Part shown: positions 31,499 to 44,434 of the stretch, in pieces
Position numbering within the stretch: position 1 is the stretch's first letter
Layout: every line of letters starts with the position of its first letter
NCBI RefSeq assembly: GCF_003350505.1
Contig: NZ_QQAY01000010.1
Location: 39,101 to 103,100, forward strand
Length of the DNA: 64,000 nucleotides
Direction: 5' to 3'
Source: Falsibacillus pallidus
GTDB taxonomy: Bacteria > Bacillota > Bacilli > Bacillales > DSM-25281
Made by a program: the position numbers and the translations under genes
The notes under the pieces: model-generated
Seen by the model: only the letters and a program-made list of their open reading frames with translations
The model's database searches: none
What the model was told of the DNA's origin: nothing

Positions 31499-32521
31499 AT
31501 GCATTCGTTAATCGATATACAAAAAAGATTATTGCCTGACCTGCTATCCATTATGCAAAAACGCTATCACATCTTGAGAACGATCCATTTTATGGAGCCG
31601 GTAGGCAGACGGAGCCTTGCTCAGACGCTCGGTTTGACAGAAAGAGTGCTGAGGGCAGAAGTCGAATTTTTGAAAGATCAAAATTTGATTGATGTAAAGG
31701 CGTCCGGAATGACCGCGACTTTCGATGGAAAAATGATTCTGGAAGAAATGGAAGGCATGATGAGGGAGATATCGGGTATAGACGAAATGGAGGCAATGTT
31801 GAAGAAGCGAATGAATCTTCAAGATGTCGTCATCGTTCCCGGAGACAGCGACAGCACCCCATGGGTAAAAGAAGAATTAGGAAGAGCTTGTTCTGAGAGT
31901 ATGAAAGAGCGCCTGATTGGAAAAAATATCATCGCTGTAACAGGCGGGACCACCATGGCAGCCGTTGCTGAAACGCTCACACCCGATTTTGCCAGTTCAG
32001 AATTGTTGTTTGTTCCGGCCAGGGGCGGGATTGGCGAAGATGTAAATAATCAAGCCAATACCATTTGCGCCAAAATGGCTGAAAACACAAGAGCCAGACA
32101 CAGGGTATTATATGTACCGGATCAAGTAAGCAAGGAAGTATACAAATCCTTTTTGACAGAGCCGGCCATTAAAGATGTCCTAAATTTAATTTCATCAGCC
32201 AACATGGTTTTACATGGAATTGGCGATGCTATTACTATGGCTGAAAGAAGGAAGACGCCGCCAGAAACAATGGATGAGATCATTGAATCCAATGCAGTCG
32301 GCGAAGCGTTCGGGTATTACTTCAATCAAGAGGGAGAAGTGGTCCACAAAGTGATGACCATCGGACTCCAGCTGAAAGATCTTGAAAAAATCGAGCATGT
32401 CATTGCAGTGGCAGGAGGCAAATCAAAAGCTAAGGCCATTCAGGCATACTTAAAAGGAGCACCGCATGCATCTGTCCTCATTACAGATGAAGGCGCTGCG
32501 AAAGAGCTTTTAAAAGGGTGA
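31499..32521 (+). CDS. cggR: Central glycolytic genes regulator CggR
   Basis: A 340-residue SorC/DeoR-family repressor of the gapA operon, with fructose-1,6-bisphosphate as inducer. N-terminal winged HTH (RRSLAQTLGLTERVLRAEVEFLKDQNLI near 37-64) and a C-terminal sugar-phosphate-binding domain (VTGGTTMAAVAE, PARGGIGEDVNNQANTI, GIGDA). It is autoregulated through the operator 43 bases upstream and co-transcribed with gapA, which starts 65 bases later. Confidence 0.97.
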   Translation: MHSLIDIQKRLLPDLLSIMQKRYHILRTIHFMEPVGRRSLAQTLGLTERVLRAEVEFLKDQNLIDVKASGMTATFDGKMILEEMEGMMREISGIDEMEAMLKKRMNLQDVVIVPGDSDSTPWVKEELGRACSESMKERLIGKNIIAVTGGTTMAAVAETLTPDFASSELLFVPARGGIGEDVNNQANTICAKMAENTRARHRVLYVPDQVSKEVYKSFLTEPAIKDVLNLISSANMVLHGIGDAITMAERRKTPPETMDEIIESNAVGEAFGYYFNQEGEVVHKVMTIGLQLKDLEKIEHVIAVAGGKSKAKAIQAYLKGAPHASVLITDEGAAKELLKG

Positions 32522-32532
32522 ATCCCTTTTGA

Positions 32533-33594
<1,062 letters not shown>

Positions 33595-33707
33595 TCAATA
33601 AAGTATCAGCTTAACCCGAAAGTGTTATGCTAATTGATGAAATGTGACATCATTTATCCGCTTATAAATGGATAAATGTTTGCCCACCATCTATAATAAA
33701 AGGGATG

Positions 33708-33745
33708 AAAGGGGAGCGGGGAGGATTCCCCACTCTCCTTTTTCC
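33708..33745 (+). terminator. Hairpin between gapA and pgk, probable attenuating terminator
   Basis: GGGGAGCGGGGA pairs with TCCCCACTCTCC and is followed by TTTTTCCC. It probably reduces but does not stop read-through, giving more cggR-gapA than downstream message. A TATAAT at 33692-33697 could mark an additional promoter for pgk. Confidence 0.65.
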
Positions 33746-33780
33746 CATTTTAACTACCTACTCAAGGAGGTCCTTAAGCA

Positions 33781-34965
33781 ATGAATAAAAAATCAGTGAA
33801 AGATATTGATGTAAAAGGAAAACGCGTATTTTGCCGCGTCGATTTCAACGTTCCGATGAAAGATGGAAATGTGACCGATGATACAAGGGTCCGCGCTGCT
33901 CTTCCAACGATTCAATACCTTGCAGATCAAGGTGCAAAGGTTATTCTTGCGAGCCATTTAGGACGTCCGAAGGGACAAGTAAATGAAGAGCTCCGTTTGA
34001 CTCCTGTAGCGAAGCGCCTTAGCGAGCTTATGGGCAAAGACGTGAAAAAAGCGGATGAAGCTTATGGAGATGCTGTTCAATCTCAAATCGCCGAGATGAA
34101 TGAAGGCGACGTTCTGTTGTTGGAAAACGTACGTTTCTACCCTGGCGAAGAAAAGAATGATCCTGAATTGGCAAAAGAATTTGCTGCATTGGCAGATGTC
34201 TATGTCAACGATGCATTCGGTGCAGCTCACCGTGCACATGCTTCTACAGAAGGGATTGCCCAGCACCTTCCTTCAGCAGCCGGCCTATTGATGGAAAAAG
34301 AACTTCAAGTGCTTGGAAAAGCTCTTTCGAACCCTGATCGTCCTTTCACAGCCATCATTGGCGGAGCAAAAGTAAAAGATAAAATCGGCGTCATCGATAA
34401 CCTATTGGAAAAAGTAGATAACTTGATCATCGGCGGCGGCTTGGCTTATACATTCGTAAAAGCACAAGGCCACGAAGTCGGGAAATCTCTATTAGAAGAA
34501 GATAAAATAGATCTTGCTAAATCCTTCATGGAAAAGGCAAAAGAAAAAGGCGTTAAATTCTACATGCCTGTTGATGTTGTCGTAGCAGACGACTTCTCAG
34601 AGGATGCAAACAAAAAGACAGTTGCCATCAATGAAATCCCTTCTGACTGGGAAGCATTGGATATCGGACCGAAAACAAGAGAAGTTTATACAGATGTCAT
34701 CAAAAACTCCAAGCTTGTCATTTGGAACGGACCGATGGGCGTATTCGAATTGGATGCATTCGCAAACGGAACGAAAGCAGTCGCTCAAGCATTGGCAGAT
34801 GCAAAAGATACATATTCTGTCATCGGCGGCGGAGATTCCGCAGCTGCAGTTGAAAAATTCAACCTAGCTGACCAAATGAGCCACATTTCTACCGGCGGCG
34901 GTGCATCATTGGAATTTATGGAAGGCAAAACGCTTCCTGGCGTTGCAGCTTTAGACGATAAATAA
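33781..34965 (+). CDS. pgk: Phosphoglycerate kinase
   Basis: A 394-residue monomeric kinase transferring phosphate from 1,3-bisphosphoglycerate to ADP. The N-terminal signature [11 protein letters not shown] at about 20-30, the substrate-site ASHLGRPKG near 59-67, and the C-terminal nucleotide site [10 protein letters not shown] near 346-355 are present. RBS AAGGAGG. Third gene of the glycolytic operon; tpiA follows 27 bases later. Confidence 0.98.
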   Translation: MNKKSVKDIDVKGKRVFCRVDFNVPMKDGNVTDDTRVRAALPTIQYLADQGAKVILASHLGRPKGQVNEELRLTPVAKRLSELMGKDVKKADEAYGDAVQSQIAEMNEGDVLLLENVRFYPGEEKNDPELAKEFAALADVYVNDAFGAAHRAHASTEGIAQHLPSAAGLLMEKELQVLGKALSNPDRPFTAIIGGAKVKDKIGVIDNLLEKVDNLIIGGGLAYTFVKAQGHEVGKSLLEEDKIDLAKSFMEKAKEKGVKFYMPVDVVVADDFSEDANKKTVAINEIPSDWEALDIGPKTREVYTDVIKNSKLVIWNGPMGVFELDAFANGTKAVAQALADAKDTYSVIGGGDSAAAVEKFNLADQMSHISTGGGASLEFMEGKTLPGVAALDDK

Positions 34966-37282
<2,317 letters not shown>

Positions 37283-37293
37283 CCCCCATTTAA

Positions 37294-38601
<1,308 letters not shown>

Positions 38602-38619
38602 TTTTAAGTTTATGATGAG

Positions 38620-38650
38620 AACCGGCTTCCTTATGGGGGCCGGTTTTTTT
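38620..38650 (+). terminator. Terminator of the glycolytic operon
   Basis: AACCGGC / GCCGGTT stem with TTTTTTT, about 20 bases after the eno stop. Confidence 0.9.
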
Positions 38651-38742
38651 GATGTGGTTTGACAGGAGATGGTACGTGACGGGGACGCCGCGAAATCGGC
38701 TGTTGATGGGGCATGGGGGGGCCGGATTTTGTCGAATGATCG

Positions 38743-38762
38743 TTAATCAAACGTTTGATTAA
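38743..38762. promoter_or_regulatory. Perfect 20-bp palindrome, operator-like
   Basis: TTAATCAAACGTTTGATTAA is a perfect dyad with no spacer, the size and style of a TetR-family operator. No regulator gene or promoter is adjacent; the nearest genes are eno (upstream, terminated) and secG (430 bases downstream). Function is not known. Confidence 0.4.
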
Positions 38763-38781
38763 ACCGCCGTAGTCTCCATAA

Positions 38782-38836
38782 AGAGCAGAAAACAACCCCT
38801 AATTTGAACGGCTGGCGCCGATATTCGGCAAAAGCA
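38782..38836 (+). repeat. Direct repeat copy 1, flanking the 21-bp array
   Basis: About 54 bases beginning AGAGCAGAAAACAACCCCTA and containing CGGCTGGCGCCGATATTC. It matches the copy at 39034-39087 at most positions and in the same orientation. Confidence 0.85.
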
Positions 38837-38882
38837 GAGCCTGGATTGCGAAATGTACTAAGATCCATTTCAAAAAAAGGAG

Positions 38883-39000
38883 AGTTGAGCGGTTAGGACA
38901 AAAAGTTGAGGGGTTAGTCAGAAAAGTGCGGCGGTTGGCCAAGAAAGTTTAGCGGTAAACCGCAAAAGTTCGTTGGTCAACCCCGAAAGTTCGGAGCAAA
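38883..39000 (+). repeat. Degenerate tandem array, six units of exactly 21 bp
   Basis: The core AGTTGAGCGGTTA-like unit recurs with AGT(T/G) at 38883, 38904, 38925, 38946, 38967 and 38988, an exact 21-base step. Units share an AAAGTTnnGCGGTTnnnCnnAA pattern. On the plus strand the frame reading VERLxxK is broken by stops in unit four, so it is not a CDS. It lies between two direct repeats in the eno-secG spacer (586 bases with no gene). Confidence 0.85.
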
Positions 39001-39033
39001 CCGTCGGCGAGCCCTCGCCGCTCGCACCCGCCA

Positions 39034-39087
39034 AGAGCAAAAACCAACCCTAATTTGTCCGGCTGGCGCCGATATTCACCAAAGGCA
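39034..39087 (+). repeat. Direct repeat copy 2, flanking the 21-bp array
   Basis: AGAGCAAAAACCAACCCTAATTTG onward (first 20 bases match copy 1 apart from small changes), again with CGGCTGGCGCCGATATTC. A shorter related piece, GCCGATATTCGCC, is found at 43558-43570 just before ssrA. Confidence 0.85.
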
Positions 39088-39187
39088 CACAACACTCACT
39101 TTCCACCATTTTCATTTGTTATTGCCCATCATTTGTCAGTATGTTAAGATTAAGCTATTACTATGTTCGTTTCAGGAGGCGTCATTC

Positions 39188-39421
39188 GTGCATACTTTGT
39201 TAATGGTTCTACTGATCATTGATGCAATTGGCTTAATCGTTGTTGTTCTGTTGCAGTCAGGGAAGAGCGCAGGTTTGTCAGGTGCGATTTCCGGAGGGGC
39301 TGAACAACTATTCGGGAAGCAAAAAGCCCGCGGGCTGGACTTGGTTCTTCACAGAATCACAGTTGTCCTTTCTGTACTATTTTTCGTATTGACCATTGCA
39401 GTTGCTTATTTCGGACTGTAA
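39188..39421 (+). CDS. secG: Protein-export membrane protein SecG
   Basis: A 77-residue SecYEG subunit with two transmembrane helices (about 3-23 and 54-75) and the conserved loop [29 protein letters not shown]. The GTG start at 39188 has AGGAGG 8 bases upstream; an in-frame ATG 24 codons earlier gives a non-family extension. Followed by a terminator. Position upstream of est and rnr matches other Bacillaceae. Confidence 0.96.
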   Translation: MHTLLMVLLIIDAIGLIVVVLLQSGKSAGLSGAISGGAEQLFGKQKARGLDLVLHRITVVLSVLFFVLTIAVAYFGL

Positions 39422-39439
39422 TTTAAGTGATAGGGAATT

Positions 39440-39475
39440 GGCTGACTCACATTGTAATGAGTCAGCCCTTTTTCT
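39440..39475 (+). terminator. Terminator of secG
   Basis: GGCTGACTCA-CATTGTAA-TGAGTCAGCC perfect 10-bp stem followed by CTTTTTC. Confidence 0.92.
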
Positions 39476-39591
39476 TTTTCCGCGAAAACAGACAGGATAT
39501 TGGATTGTTTTGCCGCAGTCTGTTAAAAATAAATAGAAATCTACTATAAGACTGAAATTTAGTTATTTACATAAAAGGAGAGGTTAGCATC

Positions 39592-40338
39592 ATGAAATTG
39601 ACAGGACCAAAGCCGTTTACATTCGAAGCTGGAAAGAGAGCTGTCCTTCTTTTGCACGGCTTCACTGGAAGCTCTGCAGATGTAAGGATGCTTGGACGGT
39701 TTTTAGAGAAAAAAGGGTATACAAGCCACGCGCCGCACTATAAAGGGCATGGGGTGCCGCCGGAAGAATTGGTCCATACCGGCCCTGAAGACTGGTGGAA
39801 AGATGTCATGGGCGGATATGAGCATCTGAAGAGCCTCGGCTATGAAGAAATTGCTGTTGCCGGCTTGTCGCTCGGCGGGGTATTTTCTCTGAAATTAGGT
39901 TACACTGTACCTGTAAAGGGTATCGTACCAATGTGTGCGCCGATGTATATAAAAGACGAAAAAGTCATGTATGAAGGTGTTGTCGACTACGCTAGAGAAT
40001 ATAAGAAATTTGAAGGAAAAAATGAAGAGCAGATCGAAACGGAAATGAATGAATTCAAGAAGACGCCGATGAATACGTTGAAGGCACTTCAAAATTTGAT
40101 TGCCGATGTGAGAAACAACGTGGATATGATTTACGCTCCGACATTTGTCGTTCAGGCACGCCATGATCATATGATCAATACGGACAGTGCGAATATCATT
40201 TACAATGCAGTGGAATCGCCATTGAAGGAAATCAAATGGTACGAGGAGTCGGGCCACGTCATCACGCTCGACAAAGAAAAAGAGCAGCTCCACGAAGATG
40301 TGTATCAGTTCCTCGAGAAACTTGAATGGAATGTATAA
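39592..40338 (+). CDS. est: Carboxylesterase (Est30/YvaK type)
   Basis: A 248-residue alpha/beta hydrolase of the Est30 family, hydrolysing short-chain esters. The nucleophile Ser93 lies in GLSLGG, the oxyanion region in LLHGFTGSS near 20-28, Asp in [10 protein letters not shown] near 192 and His in [12 protein letters not shown] near 222. RBS AGGAGAGG. Located between secG and rnr, with rnr 24 bases downstream, so probably co-transcribed with it. Confidence 0.95.
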   Translation: MKLTGPKPFTFEAGKRAVLLLHGFTGSSADVRMLGRFLEKKGYTSHAPHYKGHGVPPEELVHTGPEDWWKDVMGGYEHLKSLGYEEIAVAGLSLGGVFSLKLGYTVPVKGIVPMCAPMYIKDEKVMYEGVVDYAREYKKFEGKNEEQIETEMNEFKKTPMNTLKALQNLIADVRNNVDMIYAPTFVVQARHDHMINTDSANIIYNAVESPLKEIKWYEESGHVITLDKEKEQLHEDVYQFLEKLEWNV

Positions 40339-40362
40339 ACTTTTAATATAGGAGGGATTTAG

Positions 40363-42771
40363 ATGGAAGATATGATTGGAAAGCATGTCGAGAGGCTGCT
40401 TAGCTACATGAGGGATGAAGCCTACAAGCCTCTTACAGTCCAGGAGCTGGAAGAAGCTTTTGGCATTGAGGATTCTTCTTCTTTCAAAGATTTTGTCAAA
40501 GCGCTAGTACATATGGAGGAAAAAGGCCTCGTTGTCAGGACGCGTAGCAACCGCTATGGGCTTCCTCAGAAAATGAACCTTGTGAAAGGGAAGCTGACTG
40601 GACATGCAAAGGGGTTTGCCTTTGTCATCCCGGAAGAGCCAGGAATGGATGACATTTTCATCCCTCCTAACCATACGAACAATGCCATGCACGGCGATAT
40701 TGTCCTTGCTCGCATTTCTGCTGAAAGCTCAGGCTCCAGAAGAGAAGGCGAAGTGGTTAAAATCATCGAAAGAGGAAACTCCGAGATCGTCGGGACGTAT
40801 ACGCAAAGCAAAACGTTCGGTTTCGTCATTCCTGATGATAAAAAGTTCGGGCAAGATATTTTCATCCCGAAAAGCGCCAGCATGGGAGCCATTGAAGGAC
40901 ATAAAGTAGTCGTGAAGCTGGTTGCTTATCCTGAGAGAGGCAAAAATGCAGAAGGCGAAGTCATCGAGGTCCTCGGGCATAAAAACGACCCGGGAGTTGA
41001 TATCCTCTCGATTATTTATAAACATGGACTTCCACAGGAATTTCCAGATGAAGTCATGGACCAGGCAAAAGCGACGCCGGATGAAATCGATGAATCCGAA
41101 ATCGGCAACCGCAGGGATCTCCGCGGCGAAACGATTGTCACCATTGACGGGGCAGATGCGAAAGACTTGGATGATGCCGTTACGGTTACAGAACTTGAAA
41201 ACGGCAACTACAAGCTTGGCGTCCATATTGCGGATGTCACGTATTATGTGACGGAAGATTCCCCGATTGATCGGGAAGCGGCTGAGCGTGGAACGAGCGT
41301 TTACTTGGTGGACCGCGTCATCCCGATGATTCCCCACCGCCTATCCAACGGAATCTGCTCGCTGAATCCGAAAGTTAATCGTTTGACGCTGTCCTGCGAA
41401 ATGGAAATCAGCAATTCCGGTGAAGTCGTTCACCATGAAATTTTCCAAAGCGTCATTAAAACAACAGAACGCATGACGTACTCTGATGTGAATAAAATTC
41501 TCGTCGATCAGGATGAAGAGTTGATCAATCGCTATGAGCCGCTTGTTCCGATGTTCCAGCGTATGGAGAAGCTTGCCGCGATTCTTCGCAAAAAGCGTAT
41601 GACAAGAGGGGCAATCGACTTTGATTTCAAAGAAGCAAAAGTGATTGTTGATGAAGAAGGGAAGCCTTCTGATGTTGTCATCCGTGAACGATCCGTTGCA
41701 GAGAAGCTTATCGAAGAATTCATGCTTGCAGCAAATGAAACTGTCGCAGAGCATTTCCACTGGATGGAAGTGCCGTTTATCTACCGGATCCATGAAGATC
41801 CAAAAGAAGATAAACTGCAGCGATTCTTTGAATTCATCACAAACTTTGGCTTGATTGTAAAAGGTACAGCTAATTCCGTACACCCACGTGCACTTCAAGA
41901 AATCATTGAAAGCGTCCAGGGGCAGCCGGAAGAAATGGTTGTATCCACTGTCATGCTTAGATCCATGCAGCAGGCGAAATATAATCCAGATTCACTGGGC
42001 CACTTTGGCTTGGCTGCAGATTACTATACTCATTTCACATCACCGATCCGACGCTATCCTGATTTGATCGTCCATCGATTGATCCGGACGTATCTGATTG
42101 AAGGGAAGCTTGATGAACAGACGCGTGCGAAATGGGATTCAGACCTTCCGGAAATCGCCGACCACTCTTCTAAAATGGAAAGAAGGGCAGTCGACGCTGA
42201 GCGTGAAACGGATGAAATGAAAAAAGCAGAGTACATGCTCGACAAAATTGGAGAAGAGTACGATGCCATCATCAGCTCTGTCACTAACTTCGGTATGTTT
42301 GTCGAGCTGCCGAATACGATTGAGGGTCTTGTTCATGTCAGTGAAATGACAGATGACTATTACCGCTATGATGAGCGCCAATTCGCAATGATTGGTGAAA
42401 GGACAGCCAATGTCTTCCGTATCGGGGATGAAATCACTGTCCGAGTGGTAAACGTCAATAAAGACGAATACTCCATCGATTTCGAAATCGTCGGCATGAA
42501 AAATACGAAGCGACGCGAGCGCCGTGACGAAAAGCCAAAAGTCCTGAAGACCAAAACACGTTCAAGGGTTAAGAACAACCGCGAAAACCGTGAGCTTGGA
42601 ACATCAAAAGAAGGCCGCAGAAAAGCACGGGGACCGCAGTCCGATGGCATGTCTGAAGGCTGGTCCACAAATCCGCCGAAAGCCAAGAAAAAAAACGGAC
42701 GCAAGTTCTATGAAGGCGCACCGACATCCGGCAAGCCGGGCGGCGGCAAGAAGCGAAGAAAGAAAAGATAA
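40363..42771 (+). CDS. rnr: Ribonuclease R
   Basis: An 802-residue 3'-5' exoribonuclease that degrades structured RNA and works with SmpB-tmRNA in clearing faulty messages. Domains: N-terminal winged helix (about 1-75), two cold-shock/OB domains (about 75-235), RNB catalytic domain (about 255-585; [12 protein letters not shown] with the metal-binding Asp residues), S1 domain (about 635-715) and a Lys/Arg-rich tail (715-802). RBS AGGAGGG. The order est-rnr-smpB-ssrA places the rescue and decay functions together. Confidence 0.97.
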   Translation: MEDMIGKHVERLLSYMRDEAYKPLTVQELEEAFGIEDSSSFKDFVKALVHMEEKGLVVRTRSNRYGLPQKMNLVKGKLTGHAKGFAFVIPEEPGMDDIFIPPNHTNNAMHGDIVLARISAESSGSRREGEVVKIIERGNSEIVGTYTQSKTFGFVIPDDKKFGQDIFIPKSASMGAIEGHKVVVKLVAYPERGKNAEGEVIEVLGHKNDPGVDILSIIYKHGLPQEFPDEVMDQAKATPDEIDESEIGNRRDLRGETIVTIDGADAKDLDDAVTVTELENGNYKLGVHIADVTYYVTEDSPIDREAAERGTSVYLVDRVIPMIPHRLSNGICSLNPKVNRLTLSCEMEISNSGEVVHHEIFQSVIKTTERMTYSDVNKILVDQDEELINRYEPLVPMFQRMEKLAAILRKKRMTRGAIDFDFKEAKVIVDEEGKPSDVVIRERSVAEKLIEEFMLAANETVAEHFHWMEVPFIYRIHEDPKEDKLQRFFEFITNFGLIVKGTANSVHPRALQEIIESVQGQPEEMVVSTVMLRSMQQAKYNPDSLGHFGLAADYYTHFTSPIRRYPDLIVHRLIRTYLIEGKLDEQTRAKWDSDLPEIADHSSKMERRAVDAERETDEMKKAEYMLDKIGEEYDAIISSVTNFGMFVELPNTIEGLVHVSEMTDDYYRYDERQFAMIGERTANVFRIGDEITVRVVNVNKDEYSIDFEIVGMKNTKRRERRDEKPKVLKTKTRSRVKNNRENRELGTSKEGRRKARGPQSDGMSEGWSTNPPKAKKKNGRKFYEGAPTSGKPGGGKKRRKKR

Positions 42772-42776
42772 AAGGA

Positions 42777-42818
42777 GAGGGAAGGGTTAAAGGTTATAAC
42801 GCTTTAATCCTTCCCCTC
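42777..42818 (+). promoter_or_regulatory. Stable hairpin between rnr and smpB
   Basis: GAGGGAAGGGTTAAAG pairs with CTTTAATCCTTCCCCTC (one G-T pair and one extra C). There is no T tract; a TATAAT lies just downstream at 42826-42831. It may be an RNA-processing or attenuation structure, or overlap the smpB promoter region. Role inferred only. Confidence 0.5.
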
Positions 42819-42865
42819 AACCTTGTATAATAGAGCTCTAGATAGAGATGTAAGGGGGAAGTCCG

Positions 42866-43333
42866 ATGCCTAAAGGGGAAGGAAAACTGATTGCCCAAAA
42901 TAAGAAAGCCAGGCATGATTTTTCAATAGAAGAAACCTATGAAGCAGGAATTGTGCTGCAAGGTACCGAAATCAAATCCATCCGGAATGGCCGGGTCAAT
43001 TTGAAAGATGCCTTTGCCCGCATTCAAAAAGGTGAAGTGTATCTGTTTAATATGCACGTCAGTCCATACGAGCAAGGGAATCGCTACAACCACGATCCGC
43101 TCCGTACAAGGAAGCTTCTCATGCATAGGAAGCAGATCAACAAACTGATCGGCGAAACAAAAGAAGCGGGCTATTCCCTTGTTCCATTAAAACTTTATTT
43201 AAAAGATGGCTATGCAAAAGTTTTAATCGGCCTTGGAAAGGGAAAAAAGAAATACGACAAGCGCGAAGACCTCAAGAAGAAAGAAGCCAAGCGCGACATC
43301 GAGCGTGCGTTCAAAGCGCGCCAGCAGGACTGA
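42866..43333 (+). CDS. smpB: SsrA-binding protein SmpB
   Basis: A 155-residue tmRNA partner that binds the tRNA-like domain and brings it to stalled ribosomes. Family motifs: [36 protein letters not shown] spans about 12-47 (shown here in part as [15 protein letters not shown]), [11 protein letters not shown] near 69-79, and the basic C-terminal tail [18 protein letters not shown] that mimics an anticodon stem. RBS AAGGGGGA. It directly precedes ssrA, its RNA partner. Confidence 0.98.
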   Translation: MPKGEGKLIAQNKKARHDFSIEETYEAGIVLQGTEIKSIRNGRVNLKDAFARIQKGEVYLFNMHVSPYEQGNRYNHDPLRTRKLLMHRKQINKLIGETKEAGYSLVPLKLYLKDGYAKVLIGLGKGKKKYDKREDLKKKEAKRDIERAFKARQQD

Positions 43334-43350
43334 TTTACAATTAATTACAA

Positions 43351-43378
43351 TTGAAAAATCGGTCAAGTGTGTTATAAT
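43351..43378 (+). promoter_or_regulatory. Sigma-A-like promoter upstream of ssrA
   Basis: TTGAAA at 43351-43356, 16-base spacer, TATAAT at 43373-43378. The mature tmRNA 5' end is about 210 bases further on, so a long 5' leader would have to be removed, or a nearer promoter exists that I cannot see. Confidence 0.6.
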
Positions 43379-43479
43379 AATAAACGTAGCAACGAAGTAA
43401 TCTAAAGCTTTACTATCAAAGCTTTTCCTAACGTCAGATAGCCGAGATTCGTCTGTTTTGATTATTGGGGAAAAAGCGG

Positions 43480-43586
43480 CAAGAAGGTCAAGGATGCGAA
43501 TGAGTGAAGACCGGAGCGTATTTTTAATACGTGAGGATCTGAACGAATGAAGCAGACGCCGATATTCGCCGCCGATTTTTTCACAA
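43480..43586. repeat. Intergenic repeat-like element in the ssrA leader
   Basis: Hairpin-forming segment with GCGTATT-TTT-AATACGT at its centre, flanked by related GAATGAGTGAAG and GAACGAATGAAG, then GCCGATATTCGCC, which is shared with the eno-secG direct repeats. It looks like a dispersed intergenic element rather than a gene. Recognition is from internal structure and from the shared 13 bases only. Confidence 0.5.
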
Positions 43587-43587
43587 T

Positions 43588-44223
43588 GGGGACGTTACGG
43601 ATTCGACAGGGGTAGTTCGAGCTTAGGTTGCGAGTCGGAGGGATCGGCTCCGTCATCAACGTCAACGCCAATAATAACTGGCAAAACTAACAACAACCTC
43701 GCTTTTGCTGCCTAATAAGGCCTAAAGCGGATCCTCCCTCCATCGCCCATGTGGTAGGGTAAGGGTCTCACTTTTAGTGGGCTACGCCGGATTCCACCGT
43801 CTGAGGATGAAGGAAGAGACTAACCAGACTAGCTGTCCGGACGCCTGTCGGGAGGCATAAGGTACAGCGAAACACTAATATGCCGACTACACTCGTAGAT
43901 GCTTAAGTGCCGTTATTTCTGGACGTGGGTTCGATTAAGCATTAGTCGCCTTATGTGGCAACACATAAGTGATAACCTGGCTTTATCGGTGAAACCTAAG
44001 TCGCTTCGTGCGATAAGGCAATGCCGAGCGGTATGTGGAGCAATCCAACAGCCGTGTATCGACTTATAGACTGCCCTCCGGGTAGCACTAGGATACGAAA
44101 TTCGCTTTTTAAAAAGCAAAACTACATTTCGTATAATACGCCAGGGGACCTGATAACACAGGTTCAAGATATAGTCAGTGCCATGACGAAAGCATGGAAT
44201 AACATGTCCCACCGTCTCCACCA
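43588..44223 (+). ncRNA. ssrA: tmRNA (ssrA), interrupted by a group I intron
   Basis: Transfer-messenger RNA that frees stalled ribosomes and tags the nascent protein. The 5' acceptor strand GGGGACG (43588-43594) pairs with CGTCTCC (44213-44219), and CCA is encoded at 44221-44223. The tag ORF starts at GGC 43680 and stops at TAA 43713. With the Ala from the charged RNA it gives AGKTNNNLAFAA. The pseudoknot region and the 3' block TTTCTGGACGTGGGTTCGA match Bacillus tmRNA. At that point, inside the T-loop, the sequence leaves the tmRNA pattern for 271 bases and resumes as TCCCACCGTCTCCACCA. Exons are 43588-43935 and 44207-44223; mature length would be 365 bases, close to the ~363 of B. subtilis. 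Precise splice sites are inferred. Confidence 0.96.
43936..44206 (+). mobile_element. Group I intron in the tmRNA T-loop
   Basis: A 271-base insert between T43935 and T44207. Group I hallmarks: the 5' exon ends in U and the intron ends in G; P1 can form between exon CGAU and intron GUCG with the required terminal U-G pair; P2 is CTTATGTG/CACATAAG; the conserved core AAGATATAGTC lies at 44166-44176; P8-like ACCTG/CAGGT and P9-like CCATG/CATGG hairpins flank it. A 9-bp stem ATACGAAAT/ATTTCGTAT holds a peripheral extension, as in subgroup IA introns. Removal restores the T-arm GTGGG-TTCGATT-CCCAC. No ORF, hence no homing endonuclease. Subgroup assignment is tentative. Confidence 0.9.
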
Positions 44224-44247
44224 AATACATATTTGGTGGTTTTTATT
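44218..44247 (+). terminator. Terminator of ssrA, overlapping its 3' end
   Basis: CCACCAAAT-ACAT-ATTTGGTGG followed by TTTTTATTTT. The left arm includes the terminal CCACCA of tmRNA, so the terminator stem competes with the acceptor stem until 3' processing. Confidence 0.9.
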
Positions 44248-44370
44248 TTGTCTTGTGACTTAAACCTTATCATTGCCGCTTTGGCAAGCTTATGCTTCTT
44301 ATTTCTTGCGGAAATTATTTGCTTCAATAATAAATGCGCTGATTAAAATGTCACTATATTTAAGGAATAA

Positions 44371-44398
44371 AAAAGACCGATTACACGGTCTTTTTTTT
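44371..44398. terminator. Hairpin terminator, probably for the minus-strand gene at 44435-44887
   Basis: AAAAGACCG-ATTACA-CGGTCTTTT with flanking A and T tracts, so it can act on both strands. Confidence 0.75.
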
Positions 44399-44434
44399 CT
44401 ACCATCCTTTTTCTTAATCAGAGTCTCATACATT

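Noticed and set aside
38883..39000. CRISPR array
   Set aside because: The 21-base units follow one another directly without unique spacers, vary at many positions and there are no cas genes.
41341..41898. 185-residue antisense frame inside rnr
   Set aside because: Opposite the RNB catalytic domain, no ribosome site, composition of a reverse-strand shadow.
43936..44206. Group II intron, insertion sequence or permuted (two-piece) tmRNA
   Set aside because: There is no reverse transcriptase, no GUGYG start or domain V, no terminal inverted repeats or target duplication. The exons are in normal order, so it is not a permuted tmRNA.
43913..44263. Short open frames across the tmRNA 3' part and intron, both strands
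   Set aside because: They cover structured RNA on both strands and have no ribosome sites. They do not encode a LAGLIDADG, HNH or GIY-YIG endonuclease.
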